Positions 1-8,013 of a stretch of 45,724 bases of DNA are shown here, one piece after another. Where the stretch lies: the NCBI RefSeq assembly GCF_000239295.1, contig NZ_JH417833.1:1-45724 (forward strand), written 5' to 3'. The translations under genes were made by a program, and so were the position numbers. The notes below the pieces were generated by a model. That model was not told the origin of the DNA. It saw only the letters and a program-made list of their open reading frames with translations, and ran no database searches. The DNA is from Flavonifractor plautii ATCC 29863 (lineage in GTDB: Bacteria > Bacillota > Clostridia > Oscillospirales > Oscillospiraceae). The first letter of the stretch is position 1; each line of letters opens with the position of its first letter.

Positions 1-2
1 AC

Positions 3-107
3 ATCCTGGCCCTGCCCCGCACCTTCACCACCGCCGCCGTCCACCTCTGCATGAAGGACCCCGCCCTCAACTCCGCCCCCGTGGGCGGCACCCCCTGCGG
101 CGGCTGA
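3..107 (+). CDS. C-terminal end of an unidentified protein (5' end outside window)
   Basis: An open frame enters from the left edge and stops at TGA 105-107, giving 34 residues that end in VGGTPCGG. Codon use is GC-rich at third positions, as in the window's other genes. The fragment is too short to assign a family. The next gene starts 88 bases downstream, so this is probably the last gene of a separate unit. The other two forward frames give low-complexity proline- or histidine-rich translations, which is why this frame was chosen. Confidence 0.45.
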   Translation: MLALPRTFTTAAVHLCMKDPALNSAPVGGTPCGG

Positions 108-150
108 GCCGCAAGGAGTGGCCGAGGAAAGAGGGGTGAGGAACCAAACA

Positions 151-179
151 TTGCTCCCGGTCTATTGGGTTCCAATAAT
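151..179 (+). promoter_or_regulatory. Possible promoter of the importer/dehydrogenase operon
   Basis: TTGCTC (151-156) and AATAAT (174-179) are separated by 17 bases, just upstream of the lipoprotein gene. The match to the vegetative consensus is moderate and the leader would be very short. GGAACC (130-135) and GGTTCC (168-173) also form an inverted repeat across it. Weak call. Confidence 0.3.
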
Positions 180-195
180 TGAAAGGAGAATGATT

Positions 196-1344
196 ATGAA
201 AAAGCTGTTGTCTCTTGTACTTTCGTTTGCTCTTGTCTGCACACTGATTTCCGGATGTGGCCCGAAGGGGGGAGGAGGAAACTCGAGCAACCAGCCTCTG
301 GACGCCGCTGAAACGACCTTCGGCCTGACGCCCCTGCCGGAGCGCACCACACTGACCATCGGTTTTTTCTCCGGCTCTGCCCACTCCATGCCCTGGTATA
401 TTGCTGATAGAATGGGATTTTTTGATGAATTAAACATCGATGTGGAGTATGAGTCCTTTATCGGCGGCCCGGCCATGATGGAGGCCAGCGCCAGTTGGGA
501 CATCTGTGATGTGGGTGCTCCCGGTATTCTGAACGGCATGAAGAACTATGATATCCAGATGCTGGGCCTGTGCGACAACGAGTACAATACCGCCCTGTTT
601 GTCCGTCCGGACAGCCCTCAGGCCGCCGATCCTACCAATCCTGAAGTATGGAAAGGGATTGAGTGCATTCTGCCCACCGGTACGACCCTGCAGTACATGT
701 TCCTCAGCTATCTTCAGTCACTGGGACTTTCCGCGGATGACGTGACAATTACCAATATGGATGTTACGCCCGCGCTGACCGCCTTCAATGCCGGAGAGGG
801 CGACGCACTGTGCGTTTGGAATGCCGTGGCATACAACGCCGAGGACAGCGGACTCGTCCGTATTACCGATGTCAGCGAATTGGGCATCAACAATGTCTGC
901 GGCCTGGCGGCCACAAAGGATGCTATGGAGAATAAGAGCGACCTGATCGACCTGGCCTGGATGGTCTATTATCTGACTTGGGACTGGTGCCAGCAGAGCG
1001 AGGACAATATGGCGCAGGCGGTGGAACTCTATGTGGAGTCCTGCGAGGACGAGGGTGTGGTATCCAATGAAAGCATCTGTCAGCGGGCTTTGGATATCTT
1101 TGCCTGCCCCAGCCCCTCTGAGGCCGTCAGCGTGATGACTACAGAGGAAGAGGATCGCCTTAGCTTGGCGGATCGTCCGGTGTTGGCCGCTGAAAACGAT
1201 CTGCTGGAGACAATGGACTTTTTCATCTCCATCGGCAGCTATACTGAGGAAGACCGTACCGCCATCCTTGATAAGGAGCTGGTGAACTCCTCTGTGGCGG
1301 AGCGGTGCGCCGAGACGCTTAAAACGCTGGGCTATCTGGAATAA
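196..1344 (+). CDS. NitT/TauT-type ABC transporter substrate-binding lipoprotein
   Basis: A 382-residue extracytoplasmic solute receptor. Residues 1-21 form a lipoprotein signal peptide (two lysines, hydrophobic core, lipobox LISGC with Cys21 as the lipidation site), followed by a Gly/Ser linker. The body resembles the SsuA/TauA/NMT1-like periplasmic-binding fold: an early TIGFFSGSAHSMPWYIADRMG segment followed by FFDELNIDVEY. The ligand in this family ranges over sulfonates, nitrate, bicarbonate and thiamine precursors, so the substrate cannot be named. An ATG lies at 190, but AAAGGAG (183-188) is correctly spaced only for ATG 196, and the signal peptide begins there. It heads an operon with two permeases, two ATPases and three redox genes. 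Confidence 0.85.
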   Translation: MKKLLSLVLSFALVCTLISGCGPKGGGGNSSNQPLDAAETTFGLTPLPERTTLTIGFFSGSAHSMPWYIADRMGFFDELNIDVEYESFIGGPAMMEASASWDICDVGAPGILNGMKNYDIQMLGLCDNEYNTALFVRPDSPQAADPTNPEVWKGIECILPTGTTLQYMFLSYLQSLGLSADDVTITNMDVTPALTAFNAGEGDALCVWNAVAYNAEDSGLVRITDVSELGINNVCGLAATKDAMENKSDLIDLAWMVYYLTWDWCQQSEDNMAQAVELYVESCEDEGVVSNESICQRALDIFACPSPSEAVSVMTTEEEDRLSLADRPVLAAENDLLETMDFFISIGSYTEEDRTAILDKELVNSSVAERCAETLKTLGYLE

Positions 1345-1369
1345 TCAGCTGCACATCTGCGCAACCCGG

Positions 1370-1407
1370 GGCTGCATTGTCGTTCCGCTTAGGCACGCAG
1401 TGCAGCC
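1370..1407 (+). other. Intercistronic RNA hairpin after the receptor gene
   Basis: GGCTGCATTG (1370-1379) pairs with CAGTGCAGCC (1398-1407), a 10-bp stem with one U-G pair, in the 111-base gap between receptor and first permease. No T-run follows. Hairpins here often stabilise the receptor message or trim read-through so that receptor exceeds permease. The role is inference. Confidence 0.4.
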
Positions 1408-1455
1408 TCCTTGCCTGCCAAACGGCGGGGAAACTTGTTGTAAGGGGGAAGTAAT

Positions 1456-2298
1456 ATGCAAAATGCTTCCAGCGCGGGCCGGAAGCTGACCAACGAGGAG
1501 CGCGTCGAAGTGGTCAAGCGGCAGAAAAAGCGCAACAGCTTCCAACTGGCTATGCTGTCGGTCATCGGCATATTGGGTTTTCTACTTCTCTGGCAGGCAG
1601 CTGTTCTGGCGGGTGTTCTGCCCAGCCGCTACGTCCCGGCGCCTACGGAGGTTATCGCACTGTTTGCTACAAAGCTGGTGGATCCCAATCCGGACGGCGC
1701 GGTGCTGGGGGTTCACATCATGGCCAGCCTCCAGGTGGCCCTGACGGGTTTTCTGCTGGCAATTGTCATCGGAATTCCTCTGGGGCTTTTTATGGGCTGG
1801 TTCCGGGGATTCGACAAATTTATGCGGCCCATCTTTGAAATTCTGCGGCCCATACCGCCGGTTTCCTGGATTCCGCTGACCATCATCTGGATGGGAATCG
1901 GCCTGCAGGCCAAGGCATTTATTGTATTCTTTTCAGCCTTTGTACCCTGTGTTATCAATGCATATACCGGCATTAAGCAGTCCAGCCCGGTGCTGATCAA
2001 TGTGGCCAAAACCTGCGGAGCCACCAATTTTACGGTGTTCCGCAAGATTGGAATTCCGTCTGCCATGACCATGACCTTTGCTGGCATCCGCGTGGCCCTA
2101 GGAAACGCATGGGCCACGCTGGTGGCCGCTGAGATGCTGGCGGCCAATGCCGGACTTGGGTACATGATCCTCCAGGGCCGACAGTTTGCCCGGGCCGACA
2201 TCATTATCCTGGGTATTGTTGTCATCGGCGTGATCGGCGTCATTTTCACCTCGGTCCTGGGACTGCTGGAGAAGAAAGTGCTGAGGTGGAAACGATGA
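1456..2298 (+). CDS. ABC transporter permease, NitT/TauT type (subunit 1)
   Basis: A 280-residue inner-membrane permease of the SsuC/TauC family. A charged cytoplasmic N-terminus (about residues 1-33) precedes a first membrane helix and then the BPD_transp_1 core of five more hydrophobic segments. The EAA-like coupling region lies around residues 180-215 (CGATNFTVFRKIGIPSAM), which docks to an ATPase. AAGGGGG (1442-1448) precedes ATG 1456 at good spacing. Its stop overlaps the ATG of the second permease (ATGA), indicating translational coupling. Most relatives use one permease gene to form a homodimer. Here a second, different permease follows at once, so a heterodimeric channel is likely. 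Confidence 0.85.
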   Translation: MQNASSAGRKLTNEERVEVVKRQKKRNSFQLAMLSVIGILGFLLLWQAAVLAGVLPSRYVPAPTEVIALFATKLVDPNPDGAVLGVHIMASLQVALTGFLLAIVIGIPLGLFMGWFRGFDKFMRPIFEILRPIPPVSWIPLTIIWMGIGLQAKAFIVFFSAFVPCVINAYTGIKQSSPVLINVAKTCGATNFTVFRKIGIPSAMTMTFAGIRVALGNAWATLVAAEMLAANAGLGYMILQGRQFARADIIILGIVVIGVIGVIFTSVLGLLEKKVLRWKR

Positions 2299-3119
2299 AA
2301 CAGAGCAGTACCAGTGTTGTTGTCATGAGCGACGCGGAGCGCCGTGAGAGACTCCGCAACCGGATTTACGCCGTGTTTCCTGTAGTTTCCGTCCTGCTTC
2401 TGATCCTGCTGTGGTTTTTGGCCGCGGGCGCGGAAAACAGCACCTTTCCCTCTCCTGTGGATATTTGGAATCGATTCCTGCTGCTGATGGAAAAACCGAT
2501 CAAGCAGCTCAACCTCTTTGGCCACATTTGGGCCAGCCTTCTGCGCGTATTTATTGCCCTGGCCTTTGCCTGGCTGCTTGGGATCTCTTTCGGCATTCTG
2601 ATCGGCTGGAACAAGAAGGCCAACGCACTACTGGGGCCCCTCTTTACCGCCTTTCGCTCTGTGCCGCCCCTGGCCTGGGTGCCATTGATGACCATGTGGT
2701 TTGGCACCGGTGAATTTCCCAAAATTCTGATTGTATTTATTGGCGCGCTGATGCCGGTGGTGGTCAACACGCAGGCGGGCATTTCCAATGTGCAGAACAT
2801 GTACCTCAATGTGGGTACCATTTTCCACGCCAACAAGCGGCAGATGCTCTTTGAAATCGCTATTCCATCGGCTCTGGACGCCATTTTTGCCGGTGTGAGA
2901 ACCTCTACCTCTGCCGGCTGGATGGTGGTGCTGGCTGCGGAGATGCTGGGCGGAAAGTCCGGCATTGGTTTCCTCATTACCCGCGGTATGGACTCCGGAG
3001 ACTATGCCCTGTGTCTGTTGTCCATGGTGTGTATCGGTTTGGTCGGCGCGCTGCTGGCCATCATTACCCAGCTCTTAGAAAGGATGGTTTGTCCATGGAC
3101 GGCAAGAAAGTCAAACTGA
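2295..3119 (+). CDS. ABC transporter permease, NitT/TauT type (subunit 2)
   Basis: A 274-residue membrane permease of the same family as its upstream neighbour but clearly diverged from it. It has a short charged N-terminus, about six hydrophobic segments and a coupling loop near IFHANKRQMLFEIAIPSAL. A GTG at 2286 is in frame, but GAGGTGG (2284-2290) lies over it and is spaced for ATG 2295, so the ATG was chosen. The start overlaps the previous stop, and the end overlaps the start of the next ATPase by 25 bases. This packing implies co-translation and a fixed subunit ratio. Together the two permeases should form the translocation path for the solute bound by the upstream lipoprotein. Confidence 0.85.
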   Translation: MKQSSTSVVVMSDAERRERLRNRIYAVFPVVSVLLLILLWFLAAGAENSTFPSPVDIWNRFLLLMEKPIKQLNLFGHIWASLLRVFIALAFAWLLGISFGILIGWNKKANALLGPLFTAFRSVPPLAWVPLMTMWFGTGEFPKILIVFIGALMPVVVNTQAGISNVQNMYLNVGTIFHANKRQMLFEIAIPSALDAIFAGVRTSTSAGWMVVLAAEMLGGKSGIGFLITRGMDSGDYALCLLSMVCIGLVGALLAIITQLLERMVCPWTARKSN

Positions 3120-3856
3120 GACTGGAGCATATTTCTCAGAGCTACATTGTCAAAAATGAGGTGTCAGACGCCGTGGTTGACGTGTCTCTGGATGTGTACG
3201 ACAATGAGTTTCTGGTCATACTCGGCCCCGGGCGCTGCGGTAAAACTGTACTGCTGAATATGATAGCCGGGCTGGAAAAGCCGGTGGACGGGAGTCTCTT
3301 CCTGGATGGAGAGGAGATCCATGGGAGCGACGAGCGTATTGGCATGGTGTTTCAGAAGCTGGCGCTGATGCCGTGGAAAACCGTAATGGAAAACGTAGAG
3401 TTCGGCCTCAAGATGAAGGGTGTGCCCAAGGCTCAGCGCCGGGAGACGGCCCAGAAGTACATCAACCTGGTGGGCCTGCAGGGCTTTGAAAAAAGCTATC
3501 CCAGCCAGCTCTCCGGCGGCATGAAGCAGCGGGCAGGCATTGCCCGCGCCTATACCAACAATCCGGAGATTATGCTGATGGACGAGCCCTTCGGACAGCT
3601 GGACGCCCAGACCCGATATTCCATGCAGGACGAGGTGCTGCGAATCTGGGAAAGTGAAAAGCGCACCTTTATCTTCGTCACCAACAATATCGAGGAGGCG
3701 CTCTATTTGGCCGACCGCATTGTGTTGCTGACCAACTACCCTGCGCAGGTCAAGGAAATCTATGACATCAACCTGCCCCGGCCCAGAGATACGGTCAGCC
3801 CTGAGTTCCTGCGCCTGCGGAAAATTATTAGTGACAACACGGATTTGGCGCTCTGA
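3095..3856 (+). CDS. ABC transporter ATPase 1, altered Walker A and H-loop
   Basis: A 253-residue SsuB/TauB-type nucleotide-binding subunit. Visible motifs: Walker A GPGRCGKT (44-51), Q-loop VFQKLALMPW (85-94), a canonical signature LSGGMKQR (139-146), Walker B IMLMDEP (159-165) and D-loop GQLDAQTR. Two features are odd. The usual Ser-Gly inside the Walker A loop is Gly-Arg, and the switch-loop histidine is Asn197 (VTNNIEEA where relatives have VTHD-EA). It can therefore supply a good signature to its partner while its own ATP site looks impaired. Start ATG 3095 is set by AAAGGATGG upstream. The longer in-frame ORF from 3011 lies inside the permease gene and was rejected. It most likely pairs with the ATPase encoded next. 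Confidence 0.85.
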   Translation: MDGKKVKLRLEHISQSYIVKNEVSDAVVDVSLDVYDNEFLVILGPGRCGKTVLLNMIAGLEKPVDGSLFLDGEEIHGSDERIGMVFQKLALMPWKTVMENVEFGLKMKGVPKAQRRETAQKYINLVGLQGFEKSYPSQLSGGMKQRAGIARAYTNNPEIMLMDEPFGQLDAQTRYSMQDEVLRIWESEKRTFIFVTNNIEEALYLADRIVLLTNYPAQVKEIYDINLPRPRDTVSPEFLRLRKIISDNTDLAL

Positions 3857-3871
3857 CGGAGGTGGTTAAGG

Positions 3872-4624
3872 ATGAGCGAACCAAAGAGTGAATACAAGGT
3901 GGAGGTTAAGAACCTCACAAAATATTTTGGGGATCTGCACGTGCTCAACGACATCTCCTTTAATGTCAGAAAGGGTGAATTTATCTGTATTGTGGGCCCT
4001 ACCGGCTGCGGTAAGACCACGTTTCTCAACCTGCTGACCCGCATTTACATGCCATCCAAGGGCGACCTTCTGATCGACGGAGAGTCCGCCGACCCCAAAA
4101 AGCACAATTTGGCCTTTGTGTTTCAGGAGCCGTCCTCTATTCCCTGGAAGACGGTGGAGGAAAACCTGCGCTTTGGGCTGGAGCTGAAAAAGCTGCCCAA
4201 AAAAGAGATCGACGAGCGGGTGGAAAACATTATTAAGCTGATGGGCCTGCAAAACTTTCGTGACGCCTATCCGCACCAGCTGTCGGTGAGTACCGAGCAG
4301 CGTATTATCATCGGCCGGGCCTTCGCCATGAACCCGGATCTGCTGCTGATGGATGAACCCTATGGGCAGATGGACATCAAACTCCGCTTCTACCTGGAGG
4401 ACGAGGTGGTTCGCCTTTGGAAGGAGACAGGCAGTACGGTGCTGTTTATTACCCACAACATTGAGGAGGCTGTTTACCTCGCCGAACGCATTCTGATCCT
4501 GTCTAACAAACCCACTACAATTAAAGAGGACTTTAAGGTAGACCTTCCGCGGCCCCGCGATGTGACTTCGCCGGAGTTTACCAAAATCCGCCAGTATGTT
4601 ACCGATCAAATCAAATGGTGGTAA
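3872..4624 (+). CDS. ABC transporter ATPase 2, degenerate signature motif
   Basis: A 250-residue SsuB/TauB-type nucleotide-binding subunit. Walker A GPTGCGKT (42-49), Q-loop VFQEPSSIPW, Walker B LLLMDEP (157-163) and the switch histidine His195 (ITHNIEEA) are intact. The signature is LSVSTEQR (137-144) instead of LSGGxxQR, and the D-loop is GQMDIKLR. These defects complement those of ATPase 1. In a head-to-tail heterodimer, this subunit's Walker motifs plus ATPase 1's signature make a consensus site, and the reverse pair makes a degenerate one. CGGAGGTGG (3857-3865) is the ribosome site. The gene lies 15 bases after ATPase 1. Confidence 0.87.
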   Translation: MSEPKSEYKVEVKNLTKYFGDLHVLNDISFNVRKGEFICIVGPTGCGKTTFLNLLTRIYMPSKGDLLIDGESADPKKHNLAFVFQEPSSIPWKTVEENLRFGLELKKLPKKEIDERVENIIKLMGLQNFRDAYPHQLSVSTEQRIIIGRAFAMNPDLLLMDEPYGQMDIKLRFYLEDEVVRLWKETGSTVLFITHNIEEAVYLAERILILSNKPTTIKEDFKVDLPRPRDVTSPEFTKIRQYVTDQIKWW

Positions 4625-4642
4625 GGGAGGCTTTTCAAACTA

Positions 4643-6094
4643 ATGTATGACGTTCTGATCATCGGCTGCGGAGTAATTGGGTCTGCCATGGCGTATACGC
4701 TGTCACGGTATCAACTGAAGGTCTGTGTATGTGAACGGTTCAACGATGTGGCCAACGGAGTAACCAAGGCCAACAGTGCCATTCTGCACGCCGGCTTTGA
4801 CTGCCCGCCCGGCAGCCTGGAGGCCCGCATGAACCTGGAGGGCATTGCTATGGCCCGGGAAATCTGCAAGAAACTAGATGTAGAGTACCGGGATATCCCC
4901 TCGTTTGTGATCGCCTTTGACGAGCGGGAGATGGAGTATGTAAGGGAGCTCTATGACCGCGGCGTGGCCAATGGCGTACCGGGCGTGCGTATTATTGACC
5001 GGGAGGAGGCGCTCCGGCTGGAGCCTGGCCTCAATCCCAAGCTGATCGGCGCCCTGTATGCCCCTGGCTCCGGTATTATTAATCCCTGGGAGTACGCCGT
5101 CGCCATGGCGGAGACGGCAGTACGCAATGGCGTGGAGGTGAAGTTGTCATCCCGCGTAACCGGGATTGAGCGGAATGAGGATCACTTTGTGGTGACAACC
5201 AGTTCCGGAAGCTATGAAGCCCGCTATGTTATCAACGCCGGAGGGGCCTTTTCCGCCCAGGTTTATGAGCTGGTGGGGGGCCACGGGCTGAAACAGACAA
5301 ATTTTTGCGGTCAGTATTACGTTCTGGACAAAAGCCAGGGGGGCATCATTAACTCCGTGGTATTCCCCTGTCCCGACGAGCACGGCTTCAAGGGAATCCT
5401 GGTGGCCCCCACGGTTCATGGAAACCTGATTGTGGGTCCCGACGCATATCAGGTGGAGGATGGCGACCATGTGGCCACGGTCGAACCCTATCTGAGTCAG
5501 GTGAAGAGCGGAGGACTGCGCTCTGTTCCGGGCATTGACTTCCGTCAGACGATTCATGAGTACGCCGGAGTGCGTCCCAATACGCAAATACCAGACTTTG
5601 TTATTGAAGAGTCCCCCATTTGTCCTCATTTCATCAACCTGGCGGGTATCAAGTCACCCGGACTCTCCGCAGCTCCGGCCATTGCCCTGGAGGGATTGCG
5701 CATACTGTCCGGGTGCGGTCTTGAGCTGACGGAAAAGGAGACGTTTATCGACCGGCGCAGGCGCATTAAGTTCCGGGAACTCAGCAATGCGGAGAAGGCC
5801 GCGGTGATTGCCGAAGATCCGCTCTACGGCCGGGTTATCTGCCGGTGTGAAACCGTGACGGAGGGGGAGATCGTTGAGGCGATTCACCGTCCCATTGTCC
5901 CCCGTTCCATTGACGCCATCAAGCGCCGCTGCAACGCGGGTATGGGGCGCTGTCAGGGCGGATTCTGCGGCCCCCGGGTGCATGAGATCCTGGCCCGTGA
6001 GTTGGGTGTTTCCCCAATGGATATAACAATGGATGAGGAGGGGACCTGGCTGCTCAGCTCCCCCATCAAGGAGGTGTCCGTCCATGACGCTTAA
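4643..6094 (+). CDS. GlpA-like FAD-dependent dehydrogenase with BFD-type [2Fe-2S] domain
   Basis: A 483-residue flavoenzyme. The N-terminus has the FAD dinucleotide motif (GCGVIG near residue 8), and residues 1-375 follow the DAO/glycerol-3-phosphate dehydrogenase fold also found in L-2-hydroxyglutarate oxidases. The C-terminal part (about 395-460) is a BFD-like domain with four cysteines, CRC and then CNAGMGRCQGGFC, expected to bind an iron-sulfur cluster. This is the architecture of the anaerobic GlpA subunit and clostridial relatives. The reaction would be oxidation of a hydroxy compound to a ketone, with electrons passed to the two following proteins. There is no glycerol kinase or facilitator nearby; the neighbour is an importer, so the substrate is probably the imported solute. 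The start follows AAGGGAGG. Confidence 0.82.
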   Translation: MYDVLIIGCGVIGSAMAYTLSRYQLKVCVCERFNDVANGVTKANSAILHAGFDCPPGSLEARMNLEGIAMAREICKKLDVEYRDIPSFVIAFDEREMEYVRELYDRGVANGVPGVRIIDREEALRLEPGLNPKLIGALYAPGSGIINPWEYAVAMAETAVRNGVEVKLSSRVTGIERNEDHFVVTTSSGSYEARYVINAGGAFSAQVYELVGGHGLKQTNFCGQYYVLDKSQGGIINSVVFPCPDEHGFKGILVAPTVHGNLIVGPDAYQVEDGDHVATVEPYLSQVKSGGLRSVPGIDFRQTIHEYAGVRPNTQIPDFVIEESPICPHFINLAGIKSPGLSAAPAIALEGLRILSGCGLELTEKETFIDRRRRIKFRELSNAEKAAVIAEDPLYGRVICRCETVTEGEIVEAIHRPIVPRSIDAIKRRCNAGMGRCQGGFCGPRVHEILARELGVSPMDITMDEEGTWLLSSPIKEVSVHDA

Positions 6095-7364
6095 CTATCA
6101 GGTGGTAGTGGTCGGCGGCGGCCCTGCCGGACTGGCCGCGGCCTGCAGCGCGCGTGAGGCGGGAGCGGAGCGGGTGCTGGTTCTGGAACGGGACAAGGAA
6201 CCGGGCGGCATTCTGAATCAGTGCATTCACAACGGCTTTGGACTGCACTATTTCAAGGAGGAGCTGACTGGCCCTGAGTACGCGGGACGTTTTATTCAGC
6301 GGGCTTCTGAGCTGGGAGTAGAGATCCTGCTGGATACTATGGTGCTCTCTGTGGAGGAGGATCACACGGTTCGTGCGGTCAATTGCCGGGACGGACTGCT
6401 GGAGATCCAGGCGGGTGCTGTCGTGCTGGCCATGGGCTGCCGGGAGCGTACCCGTGGGGCCATCGCCATTCCGGGAGACCGTCCGGCCGGAATTTTTACA
6501 GCCGGTACCGCCCAGCGATACATTAACATTGAAGGCTGGATGGTGGGCCGCCGGGTGGTTATTCTGGGCAGCGGAGACATCGGCCTGATTATGGCGCGCC
6601 GCATGACGCTGGAGGGGGCCAACGTATTGGCCTGTGTGGAACTGATGCCCTACTCCAATGGATTAAACCGAAACATTGTGCAATGCCTGAAGGACTATGG
6701 GATTCCCCTTTACCTCTCTCACACTATTACGAATATCGTGGGGCGGGAGCGGGTGGAGCAGGTTGTGGTCTCTGAGGTAGGCGCTGACCGCAGGCCAATA
6801 CCAGGTACGGAAATCAAGTTTGACTGCGACACCGTTCTGCTGAGCGTTGGACTTATTCCTGAAAACGAGCTGACCCGCGCCGCAGGAATTCCCATTGACA
6901 GCCGAACCAGCGGCGCCGTAGTTTTTGAAAACATGGAAACGGTGACTCCCGGAATTTTTAGCTGCGGTAATGTCGTCCATGTCCATGATCTGGTCGACTT
7001 TGTCACGGCGGAGAGCCGGCGGGCCGGTGCAGCGGCGGCCCGGTATGCGGCGGCAGGTCAGAGCTCCCCTGCCCTGTCCTGCCTGGAGGTGCAGAATGGC
7101 GCGGGGGTCACTTACACAGTGCCGCAGAAGATACGGCCCGCCCATGTGGAGAAGGGCGTGGATCTCTTTTTCCGGGTTGACAACGTGTACCGGAACCGTC
7201 GTATCTGCGTGACCTCTGCAGGGGAGGAGCTATGCAGCTTCTCCAGGGAGCACATGGCTCCGGGTGAGATGGAGCACATTCTCCTGCCCAAGCGTCTGCT
7301 GGAGCGGGCGGGGGACGGGGAACTGACGGTTTCCCTGGCGGCGGAAAAGGGGGCGAAGGAATGA
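6084..7364 (+). CDS. NAD(P)/FAD-dependent oxidoreductase, partner of the GlpA-like enzyme
   Basis: A 426-residue pyridine-nucleotide-disulfide-oxidoreductase-type protein. It has an FAD motif VVGGGPAGLAAA near the N-terminus, a second dinucleotide motif ILGSGDIG (about residue 160) for NAD(P), and a GIFSCGN flavin-contact segment near residue 295. No CxxC redox pair is visible, so it is not a thioredoxin reductase. Proteins of this type sit between a GlpA-like subunit and a DUF1667 protein in many clostridia and Thermotogae, and are thought to relay electrons to or from NAD(P) (family context, not proven). AAGGAGGTG (6068-6076) selects ATG 6084. The gene overlaps the upstream one by 11 bases and the downstream one by 4. 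Confidence 0.8.
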   Translation: MTLNYQVVVVGGGPAGLAAACSAREAGAERVLVLERDKEPGGILNQCIHNGFGLHYFKEELTGPEYAGRFIQRASELGVEILLDTMVLSVEEDHTVRAVNCRDGLLEIQAGAVVLAMGCRERTRGAIAIPGDRPAGIFTAGTAQRYINIEGWMVGRRVVILGSGDIGLIMARRMTLEGANVLACVELMPYSNGLNRNIVQCLKDYGIPLYLSHTITNIVGRERVEQVVVSEVGADRRPIPGTEIKFDCDTVLLSVGLIPENELTRAAGIPIDSRTSGAVVFENMETVTPGIFSCGNVVHVHDLVDFVTAESRRAGAAAARYAAAGQSSPALSCLEVQNGAGVTYTVPQKIRPAHVEKGVDLFFRVDNVYRNRRICVTSAGEELCSFSREHMAPGEMEHILLPKRLLERAGDGELTVSLAAEKGAKE

Positions 7365-7705
7365 CGGAGCTTACCTGTATTGTGTGCCCCAAGGGCTGTC
7401 GCCTGAATGTGGATGAGGAGAACGGGTTTCTGGTTACGGGGTATGGATGCCCCAGGGGAAAGGAATATGGACATAAGGAGCTGACAGCGCCCACCCGGAC
7501 GTTGACCAGCATTGTTCGGATAGAAGGGGCAATTCACCCCTGCTGTCCGGTCAAGACCTCGGGGGAGATTCCAAAGAGATTGATTATCCAAGCCATGAAT
7601 CTGTTAAAAAAAGTCCGCCTCAGCGCTCCGGTGGCCGCCGGAGCGGTGGTGGTTCAGGATATCTGCGGAACGGGTGTGGACTGGATTACCACAAAGAATA
7701 TGTAG
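7361..7705 (+). CDS. DUF1667 cysteine-motif protein, third member of the GlpA-like trio
   Basis: A 114-residue soluble protein. The N-terminus carries CIVCPKGC and then GYGCPRG, a four-cysteine layout suggestive of metal or iron-sulfur binding, followed by the PTRTLTSIVRIEG and CCPVKTSGEIPK segments typical of DUF1667. The family almost always follows a GlpA-like dehydrogenase and an NAD/FAD oxidoreductase, as here, and is presumed to act with them in electron transfer. Its biochemical role is not established as far as I know. It is joined to the upstream gene by an ATGA overlap and is the last gene before a strong terminator, closing the operon. Confidence 0.8.
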   Translation: MTELTCIVCPKGCRLNVDEENGFLVTGYGCPRGKEYGHKELTAPTRTLTSIVRIEGAIHPCCPVKTSGEIPKRLIIQAMNLLKKVRLSAPVAAGAVVVQDICGTGVDWITTKNM

Positions 7706-7728
7706 ACAGTCAAGGTGCTCAACAGCCC

Positions 7729-7762
7729 AGAGGCCCCGGAACCAGACGGTTCCGGGGCCTCT
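7729..7762 (+). terminator. Terminator of the importer/dehydrogenase operon
   Basis: A perfect 15-bp stem, AGAGGCCCCGGAACC (7729-7743) with GGTTCCGGGGCCTCT (7748-7762), has a 4-base loop. It lies 23 bases after the DUF1667 stop. The downstream T-run is weak (GTTATG), so efficiency is uncertain, but the position fits an operon end. Confidence 0.7.
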
Positions 7763-7799
7763 GTTATGCTGATTGCAGTTCGCCCGCCGGAGGCGGGGG

Positions 7800-7858
7800 T
7801 CATGAAGGACAGCGTTCCAGATTACACGTTAAACCGGAACAGGACGATATCGCCGTCC
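7800..7858 (-). repeat. Duplicate of the ychF 3' end (second copy 7992-8050)
   Basis: Bases 7800-7858 match 7992-8050, which contains the last codons and stop of ychF, at 55 of 59 positions. The copy encodes the same GDIVLFRFNV-stop ending but is detached from the gene. It lies beyond ychF's own terminator, so it is non-coding debris of a local duplication or a displaced gene end. Confidence 0.8.
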
Positions 7859-7889
7859 AGCCCCGCGGAATACATTCCGCGGGGGCCCC

Positions 7890-7929
7890 GAATTGAAAAA
7901 CAGCCGGTGGAAGTGAATTCCACCGGCTG
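7890..7929 (-). terminator. Rho-independent terminator of ychF
   Basis: On the minus strand CAGCCGGTGGAA (7929-7918) pairs with TTCCACCGGCTG (7912-7901) and is followed directly by TTTTTCAATT, a good stem plus U-run 85 bases beyond the ychF stop. A second hairpin without a T-run (CCCCGCGGAAT/ATTCCGCGGGG, 7861-7884) lies further on. Confidence 0.75.
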
Positions 7930-8013
7930 GCAGGGTTTTGCGGGCAAAACGCCTGCACGGCGCAGGGGCGCCGCGCCGCCTTTGGCGGGATTCATGAAGG
8001 ACGGCGTTCCAGA

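Noticed and set aside
4643-7705. Calling the trio a glycerol-3-phosphate dehydrogenase glpABC operon
   Set aside because: No glpK, glpF or glpC-like subunit is present and the partner is an NitT/TauT importer, so the substrate is left open.
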